A stretch of 64,000 bases of DNA from an uncultured Lachnospiraceae bacterium (GTDB taxonomy: Bacteria > Bacillota > Clostridia > Lachnospirales > Lachnospiraceae): positions 192,980 through 256,979 of the forward strand of contig CAJTUB010000002.1 of NCBI GenBank assembly GCA_910579465.1, given 5' to 3'. A program made the translations under genes and the position numbers. Shown in pieces: positions 41,482 to 50,397 of this stretch. Position 1 is the stretch's first letter, and every line of letters begins with the position of its first letter. The notes under the pieces are model-generated. The model was not told the origin of the DNA and ran no database searches. It saw nothing but the letters and a program-made list of their open reading frames with translations.

Positions 41482-42069
41482 ATGCCAAGAATTATTTTTG
41501 CGACCGGAAATGCCGGAAAGATGAAGGAAATCAGGGAGATTTTAAAAGACCTGCCCTATGAGGTGGTGTCCATGAAGGAAGCCGGCGTGACGGCAGAGAT
41601 TGTGGAGGACGGGACCACCTTTGAGGAAAATGCGCTGATTAAGGCAAGGACAATCGCAGAGCTTACGGGCGAGATTGCAATGGCAGATGATTCCGGATTA
41701 GAGGTGGATTATCTGGACAAGGCGCCGGGAGTCTATTCCGCACGTTTTTTAGGGGAGGATACCTCCTATGAAGTAAAAAACAGATATCTGCTTGAAAAGC
41801 TTGCAGGTGTAGAGGGGGCAGAGCGTTCCGCACGGTTTGTCTGCGCAATTGCCTGTGTGTGGCCGGACGGAAAAAGTAAGGTGTGCCGTGCCACCATTGA
41901 AGGCGAGCTGGCGAAGGAGCCGGCAGGAGAAAACGGCTTCGGGTACGACCCGGTATTTTATGTGCCGGAGTATCAGAAGACGACGGCAGAGCTGTCGTTA
42001 GCGGAAAAAAATGAAATTAGCCACCGTGCCAAGGCGCTGCGGGAGATGAAAAAGGAGTTTTTAGCGTGA
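41482..42069 (+). CDS. rdgB: XTP/dITP diphosphatase
   Basis: 195-aa house-cleaning pyrophosphatase that removes ITP, dITP and XTP from the nucleotide pool. IIFATGNAGKMKEIREIL (4-21), TFEENALIKARTIAELTG, IAMADDSGLEVDYLDKAPGV (catalytic DDSG), GENGFGYDPVFYV and KNEISHRAKALREM are all canonical. GAAAGGAGAA precedes ATG. The end overlaps the YfcE-type gene by 4 bp. A more divergent paralogue is at 17835-18461. Confidence 0.96.
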   Translation: MPRIIFATGNAGKMKEIREILKDLPYEVVSMKEAGVTAEIVEDGTTFEENALIKARTIAELTGEIAMADDSGLEVDYLDKAPGVYSARFLGEDTSYEVKNRYLLEKLAGVEGAERSARFVCAIACVWPDGKSKVCRATIEGELAKEPAGENGFGYDPVFYVPEYQKTTAELSLAEKNEISHRAKALREMKKEFLA

Positions 42070-42551
42070 AAACAGTGATTGTAAGCGATTCCCACGGAAG
42101 ATTCGGAGGGATTCAGGAGATAATAGAACATGAGGCTCCGTTTGACCTGTTTTTGCATGCAGGTGATATTCAGGGAGGAGCCGCGCGGATAGAGGACTGG
42201 GCAGGGTGCCCGGTGTATGTGGTGCGCGGGAACTGTGACTGGACCGGGGACTATCCGCAGGAGAGAATCGTGGAGTTTTGCGGGGAACGCATTTTTCTGA
42301 CGCATGGGCATCGTTACAATGTAAGGGCAGGAGTGACGGAGCTGGCGTCAGCGGCAGCAAAGGCGGGCGCCGGAATCGCAGTGTTCGGGCATACGCATAT
42401 TCCGCTCGCAGAGGAGCGTTACGGGGTCATTCTTTTAAATCCGGGCAGTATAACGGAGCCAAGACAGGAGGTACGGAAACCGACCTATCTTGTTTTGGAG
42501 AAGGAGCCGGGCGGGAAGCTTCGCTGGGAGTTTAAATATCCGGGGCAATAG
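42066..42551 (+). CDS. YfcE-type metallophosphodiesterase
   Basis: 161-aa calcineurin-fold enzyme with all metal-binding motifs: VSDSHGRFGG (D8, H10), FLHAGDIQGG, VRGNCDWTG, LTHGHRYNV and VFGHTHIPL. GTG start overlaps the rdgB stop (GTGA). Pairing rdgB-yfcE is common in Clostridia. Family members hydrolyse phosphodiesters; physiological substrate unknown. Confidence 0.93.
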   Translation: MKTVIVSDSHGRFGGIQEIIEHEAPFDLFLHAGDIQGGAARIEDWAGCPVYVVRGNCDWTGDYPQERIVEFCGERIFLTHGHRYNVRAGVTELASAAAKAGAGIAVFGHTHIPLAEERYGVILLNPGSITEPRQEVRKPTYLVLEKEPGGKLRWEFKYPGQ

Positions 42552-42667
42552 GGCTGCCATGTCAGCGCAGGATCGCCGTACTGCCTGTAAAGTGTGGCAG
42601 GAAAGGCGGGGAGAAGCGCTGAAAAAGAAAGCATCTTGAAAAAATTTTAAATTCTGTAAAAAAATTG

Positions 42668-42696
42668 TTGACAATTTCAATGTCCTCATATATAAT
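42668..42696 (+). promoter_or_regulatory. Sigma-A promoter of the tRNA cluster
   Basis: Consensus TTGACA (42668-42673), 17-bp spacer, consensus TATAAT (42691-42696); 49 bp before tRNA-Pro. Confidence 0.92.
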
Positions 42697-42744
42697 ATGT
42701 CTTGCGTCACAAGAAAGGAAGCTCGGCTCCCGAAGAACTCTTGG

Positions 42745-42819
42745 CGGGGTGTGGCTCAGTTTGGCTAGAGTGCTTGATTTGGGATCAAGAGGTCGCAGGT
42801 TCGAATCCTGTCACCCCGA
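42745..42819 (+). tRNA. tRNA-Pro (anticodon TGG)
   Basis: Acceptor CGGGGTG/CACCCCG, discriminator A, anticodon stem CTTGA/TCAAG with loop TTTGGGA, T-arm GGTTCGAATCC. CCA is not encoded. Confidence 0.97.
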
Positions 42820-42836
42820 CTCTGTGACTATAATAC

Positions 42837-42907
42837 GCGGGTGTAGTTCAATGGTAGAACACTAGCCTTCCAAGCTAGATACGTGGGTTCGATTCCCATC
42901 ACCCGCT
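42837..42907 (+). tRNA. tRNA-Gly (anticodon TCC)
   Basis: Acceptor GCGGGTG/CACCCGC, discriminator T, anticodon stem CTAGC/GCTAG with loop CTTCCAA. CCA is not encoded. Confidence 0.97.
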
Positions 42908-42947
42908 TTTGAAAATGCGCTGCATTTTCGGCGGCGCTTTTTATTTT

Positions 42948-43021
<74 letters not shown>

Positions 43022-43046
43022 TTCTGCTTAGGCAGTCTATACTGTG

Positions 43047-43120
43047 GTGGATATAGCGCAGCTGGTTAGCGCGCCAGATTGTGGCTCTGGAGGCCCAGGG
43101 TTCGAATCCCTGTATCCACC
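43047..43120 (+). tRNA. tRNA-His (anticodon GTG)
   Basis: Acceptor GTGGATA/TATCCAC, discriminator C, G at 43046 as the genomically encoded G-1, anticodon stem CCAGA/TCTGG with loop TTGTGGC. Confidence 0.97.
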
Positions 43121-43126
43121 TTGAAA

Positions 43127-43154
43127 GTCTATTGCGTGAGCAACAGGCTTTTTT
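43127..43154 (+). terminator. Intrinsic terminator between tRNA-His and tRNA-Gln
   Basis: 9-bp stem GTCTATTGC/GCAACAGGC (two wobbles), GTGA loop, six T. Confidence 0.75.
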
Positions 43155-43192
43155 CTTCACTATCGGGAATTTTTACGTTCCCTGCAGTGTAG

Positions 43193-43264
43193 TGGGCTAT
43201 CGCCAAGTGGTAAGGCTCAGGGTTTTGATCCCTGCATCCGCTGGTTCGAATCCAGCTAGCCCAG
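43193..43264 (+). tRNA. tRNA-Gln (anticodon TTG)
   Basis: Acceptor TGGGCTA/TAGCCCA, discriminator G, anticodon stem CAGGG/CCCTG with loop TTTTGAT. Confidence 0.96.
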
Positions 43265-43336
43265 TAGACGGTCTGCCGTGTGCGGTCTGTCGGACGGTTT
43301 TGTTCCGGACGGTGTTTGAGCGGAGCAGCCGGTGAT

Positions 43337-43409
43337 GGGCTACTAGCTCAGGTGGTAGAGCACTTGACTTTTAATCAAGGTGTCGCGGGTTCGAGTCCCG
43401 CGTGGCTCA
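43337..43409 (+). tRNA. tRNA-Lys (anticodon TTT)
   Basis: Acceptor GGGCTAC/GTGGCTC with two wobbles, discriminator A, anticodon stem CTTGA/TCAAG with loop CTTTTAA. Confidence 0.96.
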
Positions 43410-43415
43410 TAAGAA

Positions 43416-43447
43416 GCAAGGAGAGAATCTGCCTTGCTTTCTTTGCT
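43416..43447 (+). terminator. Probable terminator after tRNA-Lys
   Basis: Stem GCAAGG/CCTTGC with a 10-nt loop followed by TTTCTTTG. Confidence 0.5.
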
Positions 43448-43520
43448 TCATAGGATACCGTACTGCATCTGGTCAGGAGGTGCATTCTATGAAGCTTCTT
43501 TCAGGACTTTCCTGTTATTT

Positions 43521-43600
<80 letters not shown>

Positions 43601-43661
43601 GTCAATTACCATAGCTTACCTGTCTGGATGCCTATGGAAAACGAAAAGGAGGACATACGAA

Positions 43662-45050
43662 ATGGAAAAAACGATGGAAAAGGTGATTGCGCTTGCAAAA
43701 TCCAGGGGATTTGTGTACCCGGGCTCCGAAATCTATGGCGGGCTTGCCAATACATGGGATTACGGCAATCTTGGCGTCGAGCTGAAGAACAATGTAAAAA
43801 AGGCATGGTGGAAAAAGTTCGTCCAGGAGAATCCGTATAATGTCGGCGTAGACTGTGCGATTTTAATGAATCCGCAGACCTGGGTGGCTTCGGGTCACCT
43901 TGCCGGTTTTTCTGACCCTCTGATGGACTGTAAGGAGTGTAAGGAGCGGTTCCGCGCGGATAAGCTGATTGAGGACTATGCGGCAGAGAACGGCATTACC
44001 TTTGAGGGTTCTGTAGACGGCTGGAGCAATGATGAGATGGCAGCTTATGTGAAGGAGCATGAAATCTGCTGTCCGAGCTGCGGCAAGAAAAACTTTACCG
44101 ATATCCGCCAGTTCAACCTGATGTTTAAGACGTTCCAGGGCGTTACCGAGGACGCGAAGAATACCGTATACCTCCGTCCGGAGACCGCGCAGGGAATTTT
44201 CGTAAACTTTAAGAACGTGCAGAGAACCTCCCGTAAGAAGATTCCGTTCGGTATCGGCCAGATTGGAAAGGCGTTCCGGAACGAGATTACGCCGGGCAAT
44301 TTTACATTCCGTACCAGAGAGTTTGAGCAGATGGAGTTAGAGTTCTTCTGTGAGCCGGGAACCGACCTCGACTGGTTCCGGTACTGGAGACAGTTCTGTA
44401 TCGACTGGCTGAAGTCTCTCGGCATGAAGGACGAGGAGATGCGTGCCCGTGACCATTCCCCGGAGGAGCTTTGCTTTTACAGCAAGGGAACGACCGACAT
44501 CGAGTTCCTGTTCCCGTTCGGCTGGGGCGAGCTCTGGGGTATTGCGGACCGGACCGATTATGACCTGACCCAGCACCAGAATGTATCCAAGGAGGATATG
44601 TCCTATTTTGATGATGAGAAGGGAGAGCGTTATATCCCTTATGTCGTAGAGCCGTCCCTTGGCGCCGACCGCGTTACGCTTGCGTTCCTCTGCAGCGCAT
44701 ATGATGAAGAGGAGCTCGGAGAGGGCGATGTCAGGACCGTGCTTCATTTCCATCCGGCATTAGCTCCGGTAAAAATCGGCGTACTCCCGCTTTCGAAGAA
44801 GTTAGCCGAGGGCGCGGATAAGATTTATACAGAACTTTCGAAGTATTATAACTGTGAATACGACGACCGCGGCAACATCGGCAAGCGTTACAGAAGACAG
44901 GATGAAATCGGTACGCCGTTCTGCGTTACCTATGATTTTGATTCCGAAAATGACGGCGCAGTAACGGTGCGCGACCGTGATTCGATGGAACAGGAGCGTG
45001 TAAAAATCGGGGATTTAAAGGCATATTTTGAGGAAAAGCTTGCATTTTAG
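43662..45050 (+). CDS. glyS: Glycine--tRNA ligase (single-chain type)
   Basis: 462-aa class II aminoacyl-tRNA synthetase charging tRNA-Gly; a tRNA-Gly lies 755 bp upstream. The start at 43662 has AAAGGAGG 9 nt before it; longer in-frame versions run through tRNA-Leu. N-terminal GFVYPGSEIYGGLANTWDYG, cysteine pairs CKECKERF and CCPSCGKKNF, and motif 2 FRNEITPGNFTFRTREFEQM are present. Late motif VVEPSLGADRVTLAFLCSAY is motif 3. The alpha-2 dimeric form is usual in part of the Firmicutes. It is shorter than many but complete. Confidence 0.97.
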   Translation: MEKTMEKVIALAKSRGFVYPGSEIYGGLANTWDYGNLGVELKNNVKKAWWKKFVQENPYNVGVDCAILMNPQTWVASGHLAGFSDPLMDCKECKERFRADKLIEDYAAENGITFEGSVDGWSNDEMAAYVKEHEICCPSCGKKNFTDIRQFNLMFKTFQGVTEDAKNTVYLRPETAQGIFVNFKNVQRTSRKKIPFGIGQIGKAFRNEITPGNFTFRTREFEQMELEFFCEPGTDLDWFRYWRQFCIDWLKSLGMKDEEMRARDHSPEELCFYSKGTTDIEFLFPFGWGELWGIADRTDYDLTQHQNVSKEDMSYFDDEKGERYIPYVVEPSLGADRVTLAFLCSAYDEEELGEGDVRTVLHFHPALAPVKIGVLPLSKKLAEGADKIYTELSKYYNCEYDDRGNIGKRYRRQDEIGTPFCVTYDFDSENDGAVTVRDRDSMEQERVKIGDLKAYFEEKLAF

Positions 45051-45093
45051 GAGTCCGGCTTTGTGTTTTTCCTATCTTTTTTTGAAAAAAAGA

Positions 45094-45122
45094 TTCCCAT
45101 AATGGGTAAAATATGGTATAAT
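45094..45122 (+). promoter_or_regulatory. Probable sigma-A promoter of ppdK
   Basis: TTCCCA (45094-45099), 17-bp spacer, TATAAT (45117-45122), 66 bp before the gene. Confidence 0.65.
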
Positions 45123-45188
45123 CAGTATTGGTGACTAAAAATAGTCAGATGAAAGGTTATAAAAATCAATTATAGGAGGAAATTTACA

Positions 45189-47816
45189 ATGGCAAAGAAA
45201 TGGGTCTACCTCTTTACCGAAGGCGATGCAAGCATGCGTAATCTTCTCGGCGGTAAAGGCGCAAATCTTGCGGAGATGACCGGTTTAGGTCTTCCGGTAC
45301 CGCAGGGCTTTACGATTACGACGGAAGCCTGCACACAGTACTATGAGGATGGCAGAGAGATTAATGCCGAGATTCAGGCACAGATTAACGAATACATCGG
45401 CAAGATGGAGGAGGTTACCGGCAAGAAGTTTGGTGACCTGGAGAATCCGTTGCTTGTTTCCGTCCGTTCCGGTGCAAGAGCATCCATGCCGGGTATGATG
45501 GATACCATCTTAAACCTTGGTTTAAATGAGAAGGTTGTGAATGTTATTGCGGACAAGTCCGGTAACCCGCGTTGGGCATGGGACTGCTACAGAAGATTTA
45601 TCCAGATGTATTCCGACGTCGTTATGGAAGTCGGCAAGAAGTATTTCGAAGAGTTAATTGATAAGATGAAAGCGGACAAGGGTGTCGTATATGACGTTGA
45701 CCTGACCGCAGAGGATTTAAAGGAGCTGGCTTCCCAGTTTAAGGCAGAGTACAAGGCAAAGATCGGTGCTGACTTCCCGGATGACCCGAAGGAGCAGCTG
45801 ATGGGCGCCGTAAAGGCAGTATTCCGTTCCTGGGATAACCCGCGTGCAAATGTATACCGCCGTGACAACGATATCCCGTACAGCTGGGGTACCGCTGTTA
45901 ATGTACAGAGCATGGCATTCGGTAACATGGGAAATGACTGTGGTACCGGCGTTGCATTTACCCGTGACCCTGCAACCGGCGAGAAGAAGCTGATGGGCGA
46001 GTTCTTAATCAACGCACAGGGCGAAGACGTGGTTGCCGGTGTCCGTACCCCGATGCCGATTGCAAAGATGGCAGAGGAGTTCCCGGAAGCATTCGAGCAG
46101 TTCCAGAATGTCTGTGAGACACTGGAAAAGCATTACAGGGATATGCAGGATATGGAGTTCACCGTTGAGAACAAGAAGCTCTATATGCTCCAGACCAGAA
46201 ACGGTAAGAGAACCGCACAGGCTGCGTTAAAGATTGCCTGTGATTTAGTAGATGAGGGTATGAGAACCGAGGAAGAGGCAGTTGCCATGATTGACCCGCG
46301 TAACCTCGATACCCTGCTTCACCCGCAGTTCGATGCGAAGGCATTAAAGTCCGCAGAGCCGATTGCAAAGGCACTTGGTGCTTCTCCGGGAGCTGCCTGC
46401 GGTAAGATTGTATTCACAGCAGAGGATGCCGTTGCATGGGCTGCAAAAGGCGAGAAGGTAGTTCTTGTCCGCCTTGAGACTTCTCCGGAGGATATTACCG
46501 GTATGAAGGCTGCACAGGGTATCCTGACTGTCCGCGGCGGTATGACCTCCCATGCAGCAGTCGTTGCGCGTGGTATGGGTACCTGCTGTGTATCCGGCTG
46601 CGGCGATATTGCCATGGATGAGGAGAATAAGAAGTTTACGCTTGCAGGTAAGGAATACCATGAGGGAGACTGCATTTCCCTTGACGGTTCCACCGGTAAG
46701 ATTTACGACGGCATTGTGCCGACCGTAGACGCTTCCATCGCAGGTGAGTTCGGCAGAATCATGGGCTGGGCTGACAAGTACAGAACGCTTAAGGTTCGTA
46801 CCAATGCTGACACCCCGGCTGACGCAAAGAAGGCGCGTGAGCTTGGTGCAGAGGGTATCGGTCTTTGCCGTACCGAGCATATGTTCTTCGAGGAAGACAG
46901 AATTGCTGCATTCCGTGAGATGATTTGCTCGGATACCGTAGAGGAGAGAGAGGCTGCCCTTGAGAAGATTCTTCCGTACCAGCAGGGCGACTTCGAGGCT
47001 CTTTATGAGGCACTGGAAGGAAACCCGGTTACGATTCGTTTCCTGGACCCGCCGCTTCATGAGTTCGTTCCGACCGAGGAGGCTGACATCGAGAAGCTTG
47101 CCAAGGCACAGAACAAGTCCGTTGAGACGATTAAGAACATCATCAGCTCCCTGCATGAGTTCAACCCGATGATGGGTCACAGAGGCTGCCGTCTTGCAGT
47201 AACCTATCCGGAGATTGCAAAGATGCAGACCAAGGCTGTCATCCGTGCAGCAATCAATGTGCAGAAGAAGCATGCTGACTGGACCGTAAAGCCGGAGATT
47301 ATGATTCCGTTGATTTGTGAAGTCAAGGAATTAAAGTATGTAAAGAAGGTTGTCGTAGATACCGCAGATGCTGAAATCGCAGCAGCCGGTGTGAACCTTT
47401 CTTATGAGGTTGGTACGATGATTGAGATCCCGAGAGCAGCACTTACTGCGGACGAGATTGCCAAGGATGCAGATTTCTTCTGCTTCGGTACGAATGACCT
47501 GACGCAGATGACGTTCGGCTTCTCCCGTGACGATGCCGGCAAGTTCTTAAATGCATACTATGACACCAAGATTTTTGAGAACGATCCGTTTGCAAAGCTT
47601 GACCAGACAGGTGTCGGCAAGTTAATGGAGATGTCCATTAAGCTTGGCAAGCCGGTAAATCCGAAGCTTCATGTCGGTATCTGCGGTGAGCACGGCGGCG
47701 ACCCGTCTTCCGTAGAGTTCTGCCACAAGATCGGACTGGATTATGTATCCTGTTCTCCGTTCCGTGTGCCGATTGCAAGACTTGCAGCAGCACAGGCGGC
47801 TATCAATAATAAGTAA
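45189..47816 (+). CDS. ppdK: Pyruvate, phosphate dikinase
   Basis: 875-aa enzyme interconverting pyruvate, ATP and phosphate with PEP, AMP and PPi; in anaerobes it serves PPi-linked glycolysis or gluconeogenesis. N-terminal ATP-grasp domain starts LLGGKGANLAEMTGLGLPVP. The phospho-histidine is H455 in GGMTSHAAVVARGMG. The C-terminal PEP-binding barrel has EGIGLCRTEHMFFEEDRI, FCFGTNDLTQMTFGFSRDD and the catalytic Cys at about 832 in GICGEHGGDPSSVEFC. Length is standard. TAGGAGGAAA precedes ATG. Codon use is strongly biased, which suggests high expression. Confidence 0.98.
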   Translation: MAKKWVYLFTEGDASMRNLLGGKGANLAEMTGLGLPVPQGFTITTEACTQYYEDGREINAEIQAQINEYIGKMEEVTGKKFGDLENPLLVSVRSGARASMPGMMDTILNLGLNEKVVNVIADKSGNPRWAWDCYRRFIQMYSDVVMEVGKKYFEELIDKMKADKGVVYDVDLTAEDLKELASQFKAEYKAKIGADFPDDPKEQLMGAVKAVFRSWDNPRANVYRRDNDIPYSWGTAVNVQSMAFGNMGNDCGTGVAFTRDPATGEKKLMGEFLINAQGEDVVAGVRTPMPIAKMAEEFPEAFEQFQNVCETLEKHYRDMQDMEFTVENKKLYMLQTRNGKRTAQAALKIACDLVDEGMRTEEEAVAMIDPRNLDTLLHPQFDAKALKSAEPIAKALGASPGAACGKIVFTAEDAVAWAAKGEKVVLVRLETSPEDITGMKAAQGILTVRGGMTSHAAVVARGMGTCCVSGCGDIAMDEENKKFTLAGKEYHEGDCISLDGSTGKIYDGIVPTVDASIAGEFGRIMGWADKYRTLKVRTNADTPADAKKARELGAEGIGLCRTEHMFFEEDRIAAFREMICSDTVEEREAALEKILPYQQGDFEALYEALEGNPVTIRFLDPPLHEFVPTEEADIEKLAKAQNKSVETIKNIISSLHEFNPMMGHRGCRLAVTYPEIAKMQTKAVIRAAINVQKKHADWTVKPEIMIPLICEVKELKYVKKVVVDTADAEIAAAGVNLSYEVGTMIEIPRAALTADEIAKDADFFCFGTNDLTQMTFGFSRDDAGKFLNAYYDTKIFENDPFAKLDQTGVGKLMEMSIKLGKPVNPKLHVGICGEHGGDPSSVEFCHKIGLDYVSCSPFRVPIARLAAAQAAINNK

Positions 47817-47860
47817 GGCAATCGCTTAACTAAAGGTTAAGGAAAAATAAGTAAAGCATC

Positions 47861-47903
47861 AAATCTCCTCTCAAAACGCAATGGCTTTGGGAGGGGATTT
47901 TTT
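47861..47903 (+). terminator. Intrinsic terminator of ppdK
   Basis: 15-bp stem AAATCTCCTCTCAAA / TTTGGGAGGGGATTT (two wobbles) with a 10-nt loop, followed by TTT. Confidence 0.85.
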
Positions 47904-47948
47904 GCGTGGGAAAGGGGGGAGTATATGAAAGATTTGTGAGGAAGGTTA

Positions 47949-47977
47949 TTGATAATTTGCAAGTAATGTGATATAAT
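47949..47977 (+). promoter_or_regulatory. Sigma-A promoter for the VOC genes
   Basis: TTGATA (47949-47954), 17-bp spacer, TATAAT (47972-47977); 47 bp before the first VOC gene. Confidence 0.8.
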
Positions 47978-48023
47978 TAAAAGCGAACATATATTCGATA
48001 TAAGCTTGTAGAGGAGAAAAAAT

Positions 48024-48467
48024 ATGGCTGAGATTAATAATACACATTCGGTTACTGTAATTCCATATTTATCATTTATGGGAAATTGTGAAGAAGCACT
48101 CAATACTTACATAGAGGCATTTGGTGGAGAGATTTTTTATCTGTCTCGTTGGAGTGAGGAGACGTTTGATATTACACCGGAACAAATAGGAAAGGTAATG
48201 CATGCAGAGTTTGTGTTAGGAAATACTCGTATGGCGGCAGGAGATTCCTATAAAGATTTGGATGTGAATGCGACTATAAAACTAATGATTCATATGGATT
48301 CAAAAGAGGATGCATTACGTACAATATCCGTATTGGCAAAGGGTGGAACCATTGTTTCGCCGTTACAACCGCATCCGGAACCGGATGATGCAGGTTGTGG
48401 TTCGGTTACAAAGGACCGTTTTGGTTATACATGGATTATTACATGTCCTAATCCGGACAAGCAATGA
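48024..48467 (+). CDS. VOC-superfamily protein (PhnB-like)
   Basis: 147-aa single VOC (glyoxalase/bleomycin-resistance fold) protein. VIPYLSFMGNCEEALNTYIE and AFGGEIFYLSRW open the domain; KVMHAEFVLGNTRMAAGDSY and CGSVTKDRFGYTWIITCPNP close it in the PhnB/YjdN manner. The usual metal-binding residues are not clear, so it may bind a ligand without catalysis. The GAGGAGAAAA ribosome binding site is good. Followed after 33 bp by a second VOC gene. Confidence 0.82.
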   Translation: MAEINNTHSVTVIPYLSFMGNCEEALNTYIEAFGGEIFYLSRWSEETFDITPEQIGKVMHAEFVLGNTRMAAGDSYKDLDVNATIKLMIHMDSKEDALRTISVLAKGGTIVSPLQPHPEPDDAGCGSVTKDRFGYTWIITCPNPDKQ

Positions 48468-48500
48468 AGAAGAAAGATTTGATTTTTGGAGGTAACCTAC

Positions 48501-48887
48501 ATGAAAAATTATGCCCAGGTTTATGTGAAAAACAGCTTTGAGGCTGCAGAGATTTATTGTAAAGCTTTTGGGGCAGAGATTACCCGTGAGTTCAAAAATG
48601 ATGCCGGAACATTGTATGAACATTGCGAGTTATCTGTAAACGGCGAAGGCTTTTTAGCATTGGCAGAAGCGAAAAAGCCTTGTGATATAGAACTGGTACA
48701 TAAGATGAAGTGGGAAACTATGACATTTAATGTTTTTGAAATGGGAAGTGAAGAGGCAGTTCACAGAGCATTTGATGTATTAAGCGACGGCGGTGTTGTG
48801 CTGGAACCGATAGGGGAATTGCCGTGGAGTAAATGCTGTGCAACGGTGATGGACAGGTTTGGAGTGTGTTGGTGGATTGCAATTTAA
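48501..48887 (+). CDS. Second VOC-superfamily protein
   Basis: 128-aa protein. ATG 48501 has GGAGG 8 nt upstream, better than TTG 48486. KNYAQVYVKNSFEAAEIYCK, AFGAEITREFKNDAGTLYEH and the ending WSKCCATVMDRFGVCWWIAI follow the same PhnB-like pattern as the upstream gene. The two were probably formed by divergence of a pair. Role unknown. Confidence 0.8.
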   Translation: MKNYAQVYVKNSFEAAEIYCKAFGAEITREFKNDAGTLYEHCELSVNGEGFLALAEAKKPCDIELVHKMKWETMTFNVFEMGSEEAVHRAFDVLSDGGVVLEPIGELPWSKCCATVMDRFGVCWWIAI

Positions 48888-48948
48888 AAGGAGCTATATA
48901 ATACATCAGGCAGACGCTGAATTGAGAGATATTTGTTGAGGTGATAAG

Positions 48949-49257
48949 ATGAACAATTCGATAGACTTTACTGCAATTACAGCTTGTGGAGAATGCTGTG
49001 CAGGGTGTAAGAAAAAAGAGGATGGCATTTGTCAGGGCTGTATAGAGTCTGACGGTCATTGCGTGGAATGGACACAATCTAACGGTTGTCCAATACATAA
49101 ATGTGTACGGGAGTATAATGTGCAGTTCTGTGGATTGTGTAAAGAGTTTCCGTGCAAGTGGTTGGTTAAGACAGTTGTCTGGAGACCGAATGTGGTGGAA
49201 GAGTTAACGGAGTTGGCGGACTTGTACAATAAGCAGAATCTAAGGAAGCGCTGGTGA
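48949..49257 (+). CDS. DUF3795-like cysteine-rich protein
   Basis: 102-aa protein with eleven cysteines: ITACGECCAGCKKKEDGICQ, GCIESDGHCVEW, NGCPIHKCVREYNVQFCGLC and KEFPCKWL. This pattern matches DUF3795, a small presumed zinc-binding family of unknown role. TGAGGTGAT precedes ATG. The last five codons and stop lie in a dispersed repeat copy (49242-49363). Confidence 0.82.
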   Translation: MNNSIDFTAITACGECCAGCKKKEDGICQGCIESDGHCVEWTQSNGCPIHKCVREYNVQFCGLCKEFPCKWLVKTVVWRPNVVEELTELADLYNKQNLRKRW

Positions 49258-49363
49258 AATCATCGCTTCCTCAGAGCCTCCGGCGGATGCGCACGGATTT
49301 GCCGAGGTGAATGTTGCTTCGCAACGCAAATCCGGCGCGGGAAACGCTTTCATCAGCGTTTCC
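49242..49363. repeat. Dispersed hairpin-rich repeat, copy 2
   Basis: Second copy of the element at 41325-41447, opposite orientation. It starts with GGAAGCG...CGCTTCC (first hairpin), has CGGATTTGCC...CGCAAATCCG in the middle and ends with the perfect hairpin GGGAAACGCT-TTCATC-AGCGTTTCCC. It covers the stop codon of the DUF3795-like gene (49255-49257). No T-run follows the last hairpin. Confidence 0.75.
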
Positions 49364-49780
49364 CTAACTTCCGTAATCTCAAAAATTCATCAAAGGATAT
49401 TTTTTTCAATGTCATTACCTCGGCTTCCTTTTTCTTTGTAATCCCTGATTATACCGTTATGGTGATATGTTAGCACAGCTTTATTTAAGAAGCAAGCGGA
49501 AGGAGATAGAAAGTTGACTTAATAAATCCTTGCAATGATGGAACTATCGGAAAGCTACCAAGCCTCCACAGGATGGGGACGATTGACGGCATCCCGTACT
49601 TGAAGGAAATAAATGAAAAACGAAGCAAAAGCAAAGTAGTTCAAATACCAATCAGAATACGAATCACTTCTAAAGAAATCTTTATAGTTCTTACGGTGTT
49701 CTCTTTATACTTCCTCTTTATACTGAAATCATCAAATGACAGCATAACACGCTGAATTTCTTATATAAGGAGGACATCCT
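49364..49780 (+). other. Gap without a convincing gene
   Basis: 417 bp between the repeat copy and the methyltransferase gene. A 60-codon ORF at 49573-49755 has no ribosome binding site and no recognisable similarity. AT-rich; may hold the promoter for the downstream operon, but no clear -35/-10 pair was found. Confidence 0.4.
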
Positions 49781-50374
49781 ATGTGGCAGTTTTTAAGAGA
49801 ATATCTCAGTGCTCCGCATACGATCGGAGCTATTGCACCCAGTAGCAGGCATCTTGCGGTGTCCATGACGGCTTCTATTGATTTCGATAAAGCAGACTGC
49901 ATTGTAGAATACGGGGCGGGGACAGGCGTATTTACCAGAGAGGTGGCAGAAAGAAAAAGACGGGACACGACTTATATCGTGATTGAGCAGAATGACCGTT
50001 TTTACGAAATGCTATGGGAACAGTTCCACGGAATGCCGGGGGTGGTGCTGGTTCATGGAGATGCCGGAAATGTATGCGGCTTTTTAAGAGAACAGGGGTT
50101 TCAGTATGCGGATTATATTATTTCCGGGCTGCCATTTACATCCCTTCCGCAGCAGGTGTCCCAAAGAATACTGTCACAGACCCAAAAGGCCATCGGAATG
50201 GAAGGTGTATTTACCACATTTCAGTATACGCTGTTGCGGAAAGCCTTTCTTGAAACTTATTTTAATATCCAGAAGATTGTAAGAGTCTGGCGGAATCTGC
50301 CCCCGGCATATGTGCTGCAAATGAAATTGAAATGCTGCCATGCGAAGCAGACTTCTGCAGACGGTGCGGTATGA
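49781..50374 (+). CDS. SAM-dependent methyltransferase, phospholipid/rRNA-dimethylase-like
   Basis: 197-aa protein opening MWQFLREYLSAPHTIGAIAP SSRHLA, a signature of small class I methyltransferases annotated as phospholipid N-methyltransferase-like or KsgA-like. SAM motif IVEYGAGTGVFTREV (about 42-56), acidic end VIEQNDRF, then ISGLPFTSLPQQV in place of the NLPY/NPPF catalytic motif. TAAGGAGGA precedes ATG. First of four genes ending in a two-component system. Lipid methylation is likely by resemblance, not proven. Confidence 0.8.
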   Translation: MWQFLREYLSAPHTIGAIAPSSRHLAVSMTASIDFDKADCIVEYGAGTGVFTREVAERKRRDTTYIVIEQNDRFYEMLWEQFHGMPGVVLVHGDAGNVCGFLREQGFQYADYIISGLPFTSLPQQVSQRILSQTQKAIGMEGVFTTFQYTLLRKAFLETYFNIQKIVRVWRNLPPAYVLQMKLKCCHAKQTSADGAV

Positions 50375-50397
50375 ACCAAATATCAGGAGGTGTTATT

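Noticed and set aside
49573..49755. 60-codon ORF upstream of the methyltransferase gene
   Set aside because: No ribosome binding site, no similarity, ordinary hydrophobic stretch expected by chance in AT-rich DNA.
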